DNA of 64,000 nt. Origin: Aquamicrobium lusatiense (GTDB lineage Bacteria > Pseudomonadota > Alphaproteobacteria > Rhizobiales > Rhizobiaceae). This document shows positions 27,660-35,933 of the stretch, in pieces. The notes beneath the pieces were generated by a model, which saw nothing but the letters and a program-made list of their open reading frames with translations, did not search any database and was not told the origin of the DNA. A program made the position numbers and the translations under genes. Where the stretch lies: the NCBI RefSeq assembly GCF_014201615.1, contig NZ_JACHEU010000002.1, forward strand, positions 124,001-188,000, in the 5' to 3' direction. Position 1 is the first letter of the stretch. Every line of letters begins with the position of its first letter.

Positions 27660-28329
27660 GCGCCAGCGCACCGAAGCCCTGCTGCAAAACCTGCTGGCCA
27701 AAGCAAGGGCCGAGGAGGAAGCGGAAGCCAGCCGCGCCTCACTGCTTAACGGCCTGTTCTCACGGCGCAGGAAACCGGCCGAAGCGCCTGTCAAAATCCC
27801 CGAGAGCTGGCCTGCTCCGCCACCCGCAGCCTTTCCCAGAATCGAGCGGCCCGACCGGCGCGGCGACCTCATCATCGCCGCGCTGGGCGCTGCGCTCGGC
27901 CTGACCTGCGCGCTGTTTCCCTGGTACATTTTCTTCAATCAGGAACAGTTTGGCGTCCGGGCCATGAGGCTTGGCGGACAGGGCAGCAATTCCGGCAGGC
28001 TGGTCGCCGACGCCGACCCCGTTGTGCCCCTGCGCGACATCGTTGAACTGCCCGGCGATATCGACATGTTTAGCACTGCCACCATCGCCTCCGATGCCAT
28101 CGCGGACCCGCCCGGCCCTGATGAGCAGCCATTTCCGGGCGCAGCCACCGAGTTCCGGCTGGTCCACGTCGCCAACGGGCGGGCCATGATCGAGGACGAT
28201 GCCGGCCTGTGGGTGGTGCAGGCCGGCTCCCGGCTTCCGGATTCCAGCCGCGTCGCTTCCATTGAAAACCGGAGTGGCAAATGGGTCCTGCTGACCAGCA
28301 GGGACCAGGTGATCGAGCTTTCCAACTGA
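27649..28329 (+). CDS. Single-pass membrane protein of unknown function after fliI
   Basis: A 226-residue protein. The cytoplasmic N-terminus is charged and alanine-rich (LAKARAEEEAEASRASLLNG), then one membrane segment appears at about 70-88 (IIAALGAALGLTCALFPWYI), then a periplasmic domain of about 135 residues ending SRDQVIELSN. It overlaps fliI by 11 bp and precedes flgB. A hypothetical gene occupies the same slot in Sinorhizobium (from memory), suggesting a conserved flagellar role. I do not recognise the periplasmic domain. Confidence 0.75.
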   Translation: MPSERQRTEALLQNLLAKARAEEEAEASRASLLNGLFSRRRKPAEAPVKIPESWPAPPPAAFPRIERPDRRGDLIIAALGAALGLTCALFPWYIFFNQEQFGVRAMRLGGQGSNSGRLVADADPVVPLRDIVELPGDIDMFSTATIASDAIADPPGPDEQPFPGAATEFRLVHVANGRAMIEDDAGLWVVQAGSRLPDSSRVASIENRSGKWVLLTSRDQVIELSN

Positions 28330-28393
28330 CCGCCGGGCGCAAGGCCCGCGCAAGACTGGATGCTTACCATGGGCAAGAATACCGGAGAGCCCC

Positions 28394-28774
28394 ATGGAGC
28401 CCGTCAACCTGTTCGATCTCGCCACGAGGCAGTCGCAATGGCTGGCCGTGCGTCAGACCGCAATCGCCGGCAACATCGCCAACGTCAACACGCCGGGCTA
28501 TCTGGCGCGTGACGTCGAGCCATTTGAGAAGGTTCTGGACCGGACCGGCATGACGCTGGGCTCGACCCAGCCCGGCCATATGGGCTTTGGCGCGACTGAA
28601 GCTTCCTTCCGCACGCAGGCGCAGGAATACAACGGCGCGCTCCTGCCCTCGAAGAACACCGTCGTCGTCGAAAACGAGCTGATGAAAGCCGGTGAGGTGC
28701 GCCGCGCCTTTGAAATGAACACGGCGATCGTCAAGGCCTTCCACGGCATGCTCCTGTCCGTCTCGAAAGGTTGA
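28394..28774 (+). CDS. flgB: Flagellar rod protein FlgB
   Basis: A 126-residue proximal-rod protein. The N-terminal region contains the conserved [22 protein letters not shown], and the C-terminal helix ([19 protein letters not shown]) completes the coiled-coil. It starts 64 bp after the previous gene, with a GGAGAG before the ATG, and ends just before flgC. It belongs to the flgB-flgC-fliE set which forms the base of the rod. Confidence 0.93.
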   Translation: MEPVNLFDLATRQSQWLAVRQTAIAGNIANVNTPGYLARDVEPFEKVLDRTGMTLGSTQPGHMGFGATEASFRTQAQEYNGALLPSKNTVVVENELMKAGEVRRAFEMNTAIVKAFHGMLLSVSKG

Positions 28775-28779
28775 CGAAC

Positions 28780-29196
28780 ATGGACGCTCTTACCGCCACC
28801 CTCAGGATCGCCGCATCGGGTCTCGGTGCCCAGTCGGAGCGTCTGCGCGTGGTTTCGGAAAACCTCGCCAACGCCCAGTCGACCGGCAATTTTCCCGGTG
28901 CCGATCCCTATCAGCGCAAGACCGTCACCTTCGTTTCGGAACTGGACCGCGTATCCGGCGGATCGCTGGTCGACGTCGGCGCGATCGACCGCGACCCGAG
29001 CGCTTTCCGGCTGGAATTCGAGCCCGGCAACATAGCTGCCGACGAGAACGGCTACGTCAAGCTGCCGAACGTTAACGTGCTGATCGAAATGGCCGACATG
29101 ACGGAAGCCAACCGCTCCTATGAGGCCAATCTTCAGGTCATCCGTCAGGCCCGCGACCTGATCTCCATGACCATCGACCTGATGAGGACACCGTGA
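28780..29196 (+). CDS. flgC: Flagellar rod protein FlgC
   Basis: A 138-residue proximal-rod protein starting [20 protein letters not shown]. The rod motif includes [13 protein letters not shown], and the C-terminus has the [20 protein letters not shown] signature common to FlgC. ATG at 28780 was preferred to an in-frame TTG at 28771. The TGA overlaps the fliE ATG (TGATG), so the two are coupled. Confidence 0.93.
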   Translation: MDALTATLRIAASGLGAQSERLRVVSENLANAQSTGNFPGADPYQRKTVTFVSELDRVSGGSLVDVGAIDRDPSAFRLEFEPGNIAADENGYVKLPNVNVLIEMADMTEANRSYEANLQVIRQARDLISMTIDLMRTP

Positions 29197-29504
29197 TGAT
29201 CGGTCCTGTCGGGGCGCTTCGCCTCACGCCCGCACTTACCTCCGAAACATCCGCGACCTCGCTTTCGCAGTCCGGCACAACCGCCGGCGCTTCCTTCGCC
29301 GATGCGCTGGCAAAGGCGGCGTCGAGTTCCGTGGGCAAGCTCGAAAACGCCGAAGCACTGTCGGTCGAGGCACTGAAGGGCAATGCCGACACGCGTCAGG
29401 TGGTGGATGCGGTGATGAGCGCCCAGCAGACGCTGCAGGCCGCCGTAGCCATCCGCGACAAGATCGTCAGCGCCTATCTCGAAGTCAGCCGGATGAGCAT
29501 CTAG
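29196..29504 (+). CDS. fliE: Flagellar hook-basal-body protein FliE
   Basis: A 102-residue adaptor that joins the MS ring to the proximal rod and is the first rod substrate exported. The family region runs from [20 protein letters not shown] to the C-terminal [25 protein letters not shown] at 29196 shares a base with the flgC stop; an in-frame GTG at 29193 is the only other candidate. flgG follows after 10 bp. Confidence 0.92.
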   Translation: MIGPVGALRLTPALTSETSATSLSQSGTTAGASFADALAKAASSSVGKLENAEALSVEALKGNADTRQVVDAVMSAQQTLQAAVAIRDKIVSAYLEVSRMSI

Positions 29505-29514
29505 GAGCCGCACC

Positions 29515-30303
29515 GTGAAAGCACTCGCCATCGCCGCCACCGGCATGAACGCCCAGCAGACCAATCTGGAAGTCATCGCCAACAACATCGCCAACATCAA
29601 CACCACCGGCTACAAGCGCGCCCGCGCCGAGTTCTCCGACCTGCTCTATCAGGTCGACCGCGCGCCCGGCGTGCCGAACCGCGCCAACGCTTCGATCGTG
29701 CCGGAAGGCGTGTCTATCGGCCTCGGCGTCAAGACGGCTGCGGTACGCAATGTTCACATACAGGGGCCGCTCACCAGTACCGGCAACAATTTCGACCTCG
29801 CGCTCGTCGGCAAGGGCTGGTTCCAGATCGAAGGCAGCGACGGCGGCACGCTCTACACCCGCGCCGGCGCCTTCAACACCAATGGCGAGGGACAGCTCGT
29901 GACGCTGGACGGCGCCGCGGTCATCCCGGCCATCAACGTGCCTTCGGATGCGGTCGAGATCATCGTTAACAAGACCGGACAGGTCTTCGCCCGGTTCGAG
30001 GATGCGGCCGCCCTGCAGGAACTCGGCCAGCTCCAGATCGCCAATTTCGCCAATGAAGCCGGTCTGGCGCCGCTTGGTGAAAACCTCTTTCAGGAAACCC
30101 CCGCTTCGGGGCAGGCCATCACCGGCGTTCCCGGCGATCCGGGCTTCGCCACCATCGAACAGGGCCATCTGGAAAGCTCGAACGTCGATCCGGTCAAGGA
30201 AATCACGGAACTGATCTCGGCGCAGCGCGCCTATGAGATGAACTCCAAGGTCATTCAGGCGGCCGACGAAATGGCCTCGACCGTTTCGAAGAACCTCAGG
30301 TAA
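29515..30303 (+). CDS. flgG: Flagellar distal-rod protein FlgG
   Basis: A 262-residue distal-rod protein. Conserved ends are [20 protein letters not shown] near the N-terminus and [20 protein letters not shown] at the C-terminus. The length matches FlgG of rhizobia. GTG is the start codon (GTGAAAGCACTC). flgA follows after 6 bp. Confidence 0.95.
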   Translation: MKALAIAATGMNAQQTNLEVIANNIANINTTGYKRARAEFSDLLYQVDRAPGVPNRANASIVPEGVSIGLGVKTAAVRNVHIQGPLTSTGNNFDLALVGKGWFQIEGSDGGTLYTRAGAFNTNGEGQLVTLDGAAVIPAINVPSDAVEIIVNKTGQVFARFEDAAALQELGQLQIANFANEAGLAPLGENLFQETPASGQAITGVPGDPGFATIEQGHLESSNVDPVKEITELISAQRAYEMNSKVIQAADEMASTVSKNLR

Positions 30304-30309
30304 GCTGCC

Positions 30310-30798
30310 ATGCCTGCCACGCGCTCATCCTCGTCTGCCCTTCGCCGCACCATCATCGCCGCCGCCATGGCGACGGCGGCCTGCGTGCCTGCTTGGACGG
30401 CGGCACGGGCGCAGGAGGTCGTGCTGATCCCGAACCGCGTGATCTATCCGGGCGAGACGATCAGCGCCGGCACCCTGAAAGAGGTGACGCTGGTTCCGGG
30501 CAAGGTGAAGCCCGCCGCCGTTGCCACCACGCTTCCCGAGCTCGATGGCAAGGTCGCCCGCCGCACCCTGCTGCCCGGTCGCTACATTCCCGTCTCCGCG
30601 GTGCGCTCCGCCTGGATGCTTGAGCAAGGGGCGACGGTTCAGGTGAGCTTCGTCGCGGGCGGGCTCACCATTTCGATTGCCGCCGTGACCCTGCAACCCG
30701 GTTCGCCCGGCGATGTGGTGAAGGTGCGCAACATCGACAGCGGCAAGGTGCTGACCGGCACGGTCATGGAAGACGGCAGCGTCAGGGTGGACGCATGA
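30310..30798 (+). CDS. flgA: P-ring assembly chaperone FlgA
   Basis: A 162-residue periplasmic protein. The N-terminal signal peptide (about 1-37, ending TAARA) is followed by the SAF-type domain with PNRVIYPGETISAGTL and the C-terminal DVVKVRNIDSGKVLTGTVME. It helps FlgI assemble into the P ring. It overlaps the flgI start by 4 bp, so FlgA and its client are coupled. Confidence 0.92.
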   Translation: MPATRSSSSALRRTIIAAAMATAACVPAWTAARAQEVVLIPNRVIYPGETISAGTLKEVTLVPGKVKPAAVATTLPELDGKVARRTLLPGRYIPVSAVRSAWMLEQGATVQVSFVAGGLTISIAAVTLQPGSPGDVVKVRNIDSGKVLTGTVMEDGSVRVDA

Positions 30799-32033
30799 AG
30801 CGCGCCGTCATCCTTGCCCTGGCAGTGTTGATGCCGTTGCAGCCGCTGATGGCCGACGGGCTGACGCGGGAGCAAAAACGCGCCATCGCCGCCCAGAAAG
30901 GCGGGCCGATAGACGACGATTACGATCCGGCCGAGACCGCCCGCATGTTTCAGGTCGCGCCCGCTCCCAGCAATCTGCCGCCGGGACAGATCGCGGCGCG
31001 CATCAAGGACGTCGCGCAATTGCAGAGCGCCCGCGACAACCAGCTCGTCGGCTACGGCCTCGTCATCGGCCTTGCCGGCTCGGGCGACACGCTGCGCAAC
31101 TCGCCCTTCACCGAGCAGTCGATCCGCGCCATGCTGGAAAATCTCGGCATCGCCACCGAAGGCGGCAGCGCACGCGCACGCAACGTCGCCGCCGTCATCG
31201 TCACCGCCAACATGCCGCCCTTCGTGCAGTCCGGCGCGCGCATCGATGTGACCGTCTCATCCATGGGCGACGCCACCTCGCTGGCCGGCGGCACGCTGAT
31301 CATGACCCCGCTGAAAGCGGCGGATGGCGAGATCTATGCGGTCGGTCAGGGTCCGGTGATCGTCTCCGGTTTCAACGCGCAGGGGCAGGCCGAGCAGGTG
31401 ACGCAGGGCGTTCCGACCGCCGGCCGCGTGCCAAACGGCGCCATCGTCGAGCGCTCGGTGGCAGCCGAATTCGGGGATCAGGCCATTCTTACCCTGCAAT
31501 TGCGCAATCCCGATTTCTCGACCGCGGTGCGCATCGCCGACGCCATCAACGCCTATACGCGCCAGCGTTTCGGAGTTCGCGTCGCCGCCGAGCAGGATGC
31601 ACGCACCGTCTCCATCCGCAAGCCGAAGAACATATCGGTCGCCCGCTTCTACGCGGAGATCGAAAATCTCGTCATTCAGTCCGACACCCCGGCACGCGTG
31701 GTGATAGACGAGCGCACCGGCACCATCGTCATCGGCAATCAGGTGCGCATCTCACGCGTCGCCATCAGCCACGGAACGCTGACCGTGCGCATCACCGAAG
31801 CGCCGCGCATCGTCCAGCCGGAACCCTTCTCCAAGGGTGTCACGGCAGTGGAACCGGACACCGCGATCGGCATCTTCACGCCCGATGCGCGGGTCGCCAT
31901 GCTTGACGGGCCTGATCTGCAAACACTCGTTTCAGGGCTCAATCGCCTTGGTGTGAAGCCCGACGGCATCATCGCCATCCTGCAAGGCATAAAGACTGCC
32001 GGCGCCCTTCAGGCCGATCTCGTGGTGCAGTGA
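30795..32033 (+). CDS. flgI: Flagellar P-ring protein FlgI
   Basis: A 412-residue periplasmic ring subunit. A signal peptide (residues 1 to about 20) precedes a rather acidic linker. The canonical FlgI start IKDVAQLQSARDNQLVGYGL comes near residue 74. The C-terminus has GVKPDGIIAILQGIKTAGAL. The linker between signal and core (about 21-72) is longer than in enteric FlgI. It sits between flgA and motE with 4-bp overlaps on the flgA side. Confidence 0.94.
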   Translation: MKRAVILALAVLMPLQPLMADGLTREQKRAIAAQKGGPIDDDYDPAETARMFQVAPAPSNLPPGQIAARIKDVAQLQSARDNQLVGYGLVIGLAGSGDTLRNSPFTEQSIRAMLENLGIATEGGSARARNVAAVIVTANMPPFVQSGARIDVTVSSMGDATSLAGGTLIMTPLKAADGEIYAVGQGPVIVSGFNAQGQAEQVTQGVPTAGRVPNGAIVERSVAAEFGDQAILTLQLRNPDFSTAVRIADAINAYTRQRFGVRVAAEQDARTVSIRKPKNISVARFYAEIENLVIQSDTPARVVIDERTGTIVIGNQVRISRVAISHGTLTVRITEAPRIVQPEPFSKGVTAVEPDTAIGIFTPDARVAMLDGPDLQTLVSGLNRLGVKPDGIIAILQGIKTAGALQADLVVQ

Positions 32034-32035
32034 CC

Positions 32036-32647
32036 ATGTCCGTGATCAAACCCCGCCGTTCTCTCCTTCTCTATGCAGCGCTCGCCGCAACACTGATTGT
32101 TCCGGCGACAGCGGCGGAAATCCGTCAGGTGCTGCCGGGCGCGCCGGAGACGGTCGCACCTCAGGAACTGGAGCGTGAGGCTGCCCCATCACCCGCCGCC
32201 GCGACCGCACTGTCCCCCGCACCGACTCCTGCCCCTGACCTCGACCGGGACGCCAGCGAGGTGCAGCGCTTTTGCTCCAACATCGCCGATGCCGCGCGCG
32301 ACCGCCGCTACGCGCTGCAGGCCGAAGAATTGAAGCAGTTGCAGGGCGAGGTCGACAAGCGCATCAGGGCGCTGGAAGAGAAGCGGGCCGAATATGAGAC
32401 ATGGCTCAAGCGCCGCGAGCTGTTTCTCGCCCGCGCTGAGGAAAGCGTCGTCTCCATCTATGCCGGCATGAAGCCCGATGCCGCCGCCGAGCGTCTCGCC
32501 ATGGTCGAGACGGATCTGGCCGCAGCGATCCTGATGAAGCTGGATGCCCGCAAGGCCAGCGTCATCCTCAACGAAATGAACCAGAAGGCCGCGGCCATTC
32601 TCACCAGCGTCATGGCCAGCGCAGCACGCAGGACGGACCCCTCATGA
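32036..32647 (+). CDS. motE: MotC chaperone MotE
   Basis: A 203-residue periplasmic protein. A signal peptide (about 1-25, ending VPATA) is followed by a proline- and alanine-rich stretch, a long charged coiled coil (ALQAEELKQLQGEVDKRIRA, continuing to about 125) and a C-terminal MgtE-N-like helical part. In Sinorhizobium MotE stabilises MotC in the periplasm. ATG at 32036 was chosen; a GTG at 32030 overlapping the flgI stop is possible. It is 4 bp overlapped with flgH. Confidence 0.85.
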   Translation: MSVIKPRRSLLLYAALAATLIVPATAAEIRQVLPGAPETVAPQELEREAAPSPAAATALSPAPTPAPDLDRDASEVQRFCSNIADAARDRRYALQAEELKQLQGEVDKRIRALEEKRAEYETWLKRRELFLARAEESVVSIYAGMKPDAAAERLAMVETDLAAAILMKLDARKASVILNEMNQKAAAILTSVMASAARRTDPS

Positions 32648-33348
32648 TGCGAAGGCTCGCACTCATCCTCGCTTGTTCGGCGCTGGCCGGCTGCGCCACG
32701 GACCTGCGCGAGGTCAACAAGGAACCGGCGCTGTCGCCGGTCGGTTCCGGCATCGAGGGCGGCAGCGTCTCGGTCTACCAGTATCCGGAAACGCCGGCCA
32801 AGCCGGTCAAGCGCTTCTCCTTGTGGGACGATCGCCAGAGCCGCCTGTTCACCGATCCGCGCGCGCTGCGCGCCGGCGACATTCTCACCGTCAACATCAA
32901 GATCAACGACCGCGCCCGCTTCAAGAACCAGAACGACCGCAGCCGCACCGCCAGCCGGACACTGGGTTTCGAGGCCGATGTCGGCTGGGACGGATCCTCG
33001 ACCGGCGGTTCCGGCGATGGCAGCCTGAAATCGAAGACCGTCACCAATGCGGACGGCGCGACCGAACGGTCGGAGACCATTACGCTCAACGTCGCCGCCG
33101 TGGTGACGGAAGTGCTGCCCAACGGCAATCTGATGATCAAGGGATCGCAGGAAGTGCGCGTCAACGCCGAGCTGCGCGTCCTGCATATCGCCGGCATTGT
33201 GCGCCCATCCGACATCGGCGCGAAGAACACCATTTCCTACGAGCGCATTGCCGAAGCCCGCATCTCCTACGGCGGACGCGGGCGCATCTCCGAGATCCAG
33301 CAGCCGGCCTATGGCCAGCAGATCCTGGATCAGGTCCTGCCGTTCTAG
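32644..33348 (+). CDS. flgH: Flagellar L-ring lipoprotein FlgH
   Basis: A 234-residue outer-membrane lipoprotein. The signal peptide ends in the lipobox LAGC, with Cys at about residue 17 (ACSALAGCATDLREV). The FlgH core includes SLWDDRQSRLFTDPRALRAG and the terminal ISYGGRGRISEIQQP. It forms the L ring around the rod. It is coupled to motE upstream, and fliL follows after 10 bp. Confidence 0.94.
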   Translation: MMRRLALILACSALAGCATDLREVNKEPALSPVGSGIEGGSVSVYQYPETPAKPVKRFSLWDDRQSRLFTDPRALRAGDILTVNIKINDRARFKNQNDRSRTASRTLGFEADVGWDGSSTGGSGDGSLKSKTVTNADGATERSETITLNVAAVVTEVLPNGNLMIKGSQEVRVNAELRVLHIAGIVRPSDIGAKNTISYERIAEARISYGGRGRISEIQQPAYGQQILDQVLPF

Positions 33349-33358
33349 GGAAAACACC

Positions 33359-33847
33359 ATGGCGATGGCAGATACCGCACCCGCACCGACGCAGAAGGGT
33401 CCGTCGATCATCCTCCAGATCGCGATGCTGGCCGGTCTCACAGTCGCGGCGCTCGGCATCGGCTGGGGTGCGGGCGTCTATCTGAAGAGCCAGCAGCCAC
33501 AGGCGCCGCAACCACCCGCCGCGCAGACGGCATCCCAGCCGGCTATCGCCACGTCCGGCCTGAAGCTGATCACGCAGGACCTGCCGCCGATCACCACCAA
33601 CATGGCCGCCCCCATGGACATATGGGTGCGCATGGACGTTTCACTGCTGATCGAAAAGGAATTGCCGACAGAGACGGCCGCGATAGTCCATCAGGATCTT
33701 CTGGCCTTCATGCGCACCCTGAAGATGCATCAGGCGGAAGGCCCGAGCGGACTCCAGCACCTCAAGGCGGACCTGCGTGAGAGAGCCATGCTGCGCACCG
33801 ACGGCAGGGTCCGCGACGTGCTGATCAGGACGCTCGTGTTCGAATGA
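33359..33847 (+). CDS. fliL: Flagellar basal-body-associated protein FliL
   Basis: A 162-residue single-pass inner-membrane protein. One hydrophobic helix (about 15-42) is followed by a periplasmic FliL domain ending REDLRERAMLRTDGRV-like sequence and LIRTLVFE. ATG at 33359 (MAMADTAPAPTQKG) follows flgH by 10 bp; a longer open frame upstream is a shadow of flgH. It stabilises the stator around the rotor. Its stop overlaps the fliP start. Confidence 0.88.
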   Translation: MAMADTAPAPTQKGPSIILQIAMLAGLTVAALGIGWGAGVYLKSQQPQAPQPPAAQTASQPAIATSGLKLITQDLPPITTNMAAPMDIWVRMDVSLLIEKELPTETAAIVHQDLLAFMRTLKMHQAEGPSGLQHLKADLRERAMLRTDGRVRDVLIRTLVFE

Positions 33848-34611
33848 AAACGCCTGTTCGAGTGAAACCTTCGGCACTTGCCGGCACAGTTCTTGTGGCC
33901 GTCGCAGGCCTGTTTGTCATGACCGGCAGCGCGCTGGCGCAGCAGATCGATCTCGGCGGCATCGGCCAGATGAGCGGCTCCACGGTCGGCACCATCATCC
34001 AGATGTTCGGCCTGATTACCGTGCTGTCGGTGGCGCCCGGCCTGCTCATCATGGTGACGAGCTTCACCCGCTTCATCATCGCTTTCTCGATCCTGCGCGC
34101 AGGCATCGGCCTGCAATCCACCCCCGCCAACCTGATCCTGATCTCGCTGTCGCTGTTCATGACCTTCTATGTCATGGCGCCCACCTTCGACCGCGCCTGG
34201 AACGAAGGTGTCCAGCCACTGATGGACAACCGGATCGAACAGGCCGAGGCGATGGGCAAGATCGCCGATCCGTTCCGAACCTTCATGCTGGAGAATGTGC
34301 GCGACAAGGATTTCGACCTGTTCGCCGACCTTGCCCGCGAGCGCGGACAGACCGTTTCGCGCGAAGAGGTCGATCTGCGCATTCTGGTGCCGGCCTTTAT
34401 GATTTCCGAGATCAGGCGCGGCTTCGAGATCGGTTTCCTGATCGTGTTGCCCTTCCTCGTCATCGACCTGATCGTGGCCACCATCACTATGGCCATGGGC
34501 ATGATGATGCTGCCGCCCACGGTGGTTTCCCTGCCGTTCAAGCTTCTGTTCTTCGTGCTGATCGATGGCTGGAACCTGCTTGTCGGCTCGCTGGTGCGAT
34601 CGTTCAGCTGA
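33844..34611 (+). CDS. fliP: Flagellar export-gate protein FliP
   Basis: A 255-residue export-gate subunit. A cleavable signal (ending SALA) is followed by GTIIQMFGLITVLSVAPGLL, the FliP signature MVTSFTRFIIAFSILRAGIG and ILVPAFMISEIRRGFEIGFL. FliP, FliQ and FliR build the pore; here fliQ and fliR are 15-19 kb downstream. No fliO is visible between fliL and fliP. The gene closes the long operon that began at 24414. Confidence 0.95.
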   Translation: MKTPVRVKPSALAGTVLVAVAGLFVMTGSALAQQIDLGGIGQMSGSTVGTIIQMFGLITVLSVAPGLLIMVTSFTRFIIAFSILRAGIGLQSTPANLILISLSLFMTFYVMAPTFDRAWNEGVQPLMDNRIEQAEAMGKIADPFRTFMLENVRDKDFDLFADLARERGQTVSREEVDLRILVPAFMISEIRRGFEIGFLIVLPFLVIDLIVATITMAMGMMMLPPTVVSLPFKLLFFVLIDGWNLLVGSLVRSFS

Positions 34612-34793
34612 ACCGAAAAAAGCAGCACTTACCATCTGTTAACCATGTTGCTTATGCTTTTCGAAGCAACTTTCCGCCATAGTTCCGGAAATGGCGGGTG
34701 ATCGCGCTTAGCAGATCATTGGCATGATGCCGTACCGTCATACCGGTCGACCCGGTATGTCAGATTTCCAGTAAAATCAGGGTATGTGTATCC
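34612..34793 (+). promoter_or_regulatory. flaA promoter and leader region with two hairpins
   Basis: This 182-bp gap should hold the flaA promoter. TCTGTTAACCA at 34635-34645 recurs upstream of flaB. CCGCCAT/ATGGCGG (34674-34680 and 34691-34697) could be the tail of the fliP operon, though no T-run follows. CATACCGG/CCGGTATG (34739-34746 and 34752-34759, 5-nt loop) lies 34 nt before the flaA ATG and would be a leader hairpin. FlbT, encoded in this cluster, is known to act on flagellin mRNA leaders, which makes the second hairpin a plausible target. Confidence 0.45.
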
Positions 34794-35744
34794 ATGGCCA
34801 GCATCATGACCAATTCCTCGGCTTTGACCGCGCTTCAGAGCCTGAACGCCACCAACAAGGCGCTCGAGACCACGCAGAGCCGCATTTCCACCGGCTACCG
34901 CGTCGCCACCGCTTCCGACAACGCCGCCTACTGGTCGATCGCCACCACCATGCGTTCGGACAACAAGGCCAATTCGGTCGTTCAGGACTCGCTCGGCCTC
35001 GGCGCCGGCAAGATCGACACCGCCTACACGGCCATGAACAAGGCCATCGAGGTGGTCGACAAGATCAAGGAAAAGGTCCTGCTGGCCAAGACAGCCGGCA
35101 CGGAAGACCGCGCCAAGATCCAGGCCGAGATCGCCACCTACCAGGCACAGCTCAAGGACAATATCGGCGGCGCCAACTACGCCGGCTCCAACCTGCTGAA
35201 GACCGATTCCGCCGGCACTGCCACCCAGCTGAACGTCATCACCTCCTACAATCGCGATGACACCGGCGCCGTCACCACCGGCACGATCGACGTCGACTTC
35301 AGCAAAACCCGCCTGATCGACAGCAACCCGACCGCTGCCGATGCCCGCACCGGCACGCTCGACAAGGATGGAACGGCCTCGACCAAGAGCATCCTCAACC
35401 TGAGCGTTTCCGATCTGACCGGTGTCACAGGCTACACGGCCGGCGACGTCTCGACCGAGTCGGCAGCCTTCGACAACATGCTGACCGACATCGAAAAAGC
35501 TCTCAGCTCCATGTCGACCGGTGCTGCCGAACTCGGCGCCGCCAAGGCCCGCATCGACCTGCAGTCCTCCTTCGTGTCGAGCCTTTCCGACTCGATCGAC
35601 AAGGGCGTTGGCCAGCTCGTCGATGCCGACATGAACAAGGAATCGACCCGTCTGCAGGCCCTTCAGGTCCAGCAGCAGCTCGGTATCCAGTCGCTGTCGA
35701 TCGCCAACGGCAACTCGCAGCAGATCCTGTCGCTGTTCCGCTAA
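34794..35744 (+). CDS. flaA: Flagellin FlaA
   Basis: A 316-residue filament protein. The conserved ends (SIMTNSSALTALQSLNATNK near the start; DADMNKESTRLQALQVQQQL near the end) form the D0/D1 domains. The central region is variable and rich in Thr, Ser and Ala. It has no cysteine. The next gene is a second flagellin with nearly identical ends, so the pair arose by duplication; rhizobial complex filaments use several flagellins. It is followed by its own terminator and is expected to be a late gene under Rem and FlbT/FlaF control. Confidence 0.95.
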   Translation: MASIMTNSSALTALQSLNATNKALETTQSRISTGYRVATASDNAAYWSIATTMRSDNKANSVVQDSLGLGAGKIDTAYTAMNKAIEVVDKIKEKVLLAKTAGTEDRAKIQAEIATYQAQLKDNIGGANYAGSNLLKTDSAGTATQLNVITSYNRDDTGAVTTGTIDVDFSKTRLIDSNPTAADARTGTLDKDGTASTKSILNLSVSDLTGVTGYTAGDVSTESAAFDNMLTDIEKALSSMSTGAAELGAAKARIDLQSSFVSSLSDSIDKGVGQLVDADMNKESTRLQALQVQQQLGIQSLSIANGNSQQILSLFR

Positions 35745-35782
35745 AAGCAGTCCGGCCACGGCCGGAACTCTGAAAACTGAAG

Positions 35783-35818
35783 GGCCGCGCTTCTTCGCAA
35801 GCGCGGCCTTTCTTTTTC
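35783..35818 (+). terminator. Intrinsic terminator after flaA
   Basis: A perfect 10-bp stem GGCCGCGCTT (35783-35792) pairs with AAGCGCGGCC (35799-35808) around a 6-nt CTTCGC loop and is followed by a T-rich tail (TTTCTTTTT). A smaller hairpin, TCCGGCC/GGCCGGA at 35751-35766, lies just upstream. It separates flaA from flaB. Confidence 0.9.
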
Positions 35819-35846
35819 TGCCACCCCACGCCGCCCGCTTTAATCG

Positions 35847-35879
35847 TCTGTTAACCACGAATTCGTAATTATGGTTAAC
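35847..35879 (+). promoter_or_regulatory. flaB upstream dyad with TTAACC elements
   Basis: GTTAACCA (35850-35857) and TGGTTAAC (35872-35879) form an 8-bp inverted repeat enclosing the palindrome ACGAATTCGT (35857-35866). TCTGTTAACCA here is shared with the flaA region, and TTAACCACGAAT is shared with the visN region. It lies about 60-85 bp before the flaB start. A flagellar regulator or CtrA-type protein is the likely binder; this is inference. Confidence 0.45.
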
Positions 35880-35933
35880 CGAAAGTTTCGCCACGTGGCG
35901 AACGGAACGCCTGTTGACCGAGGGGTAGCACCA

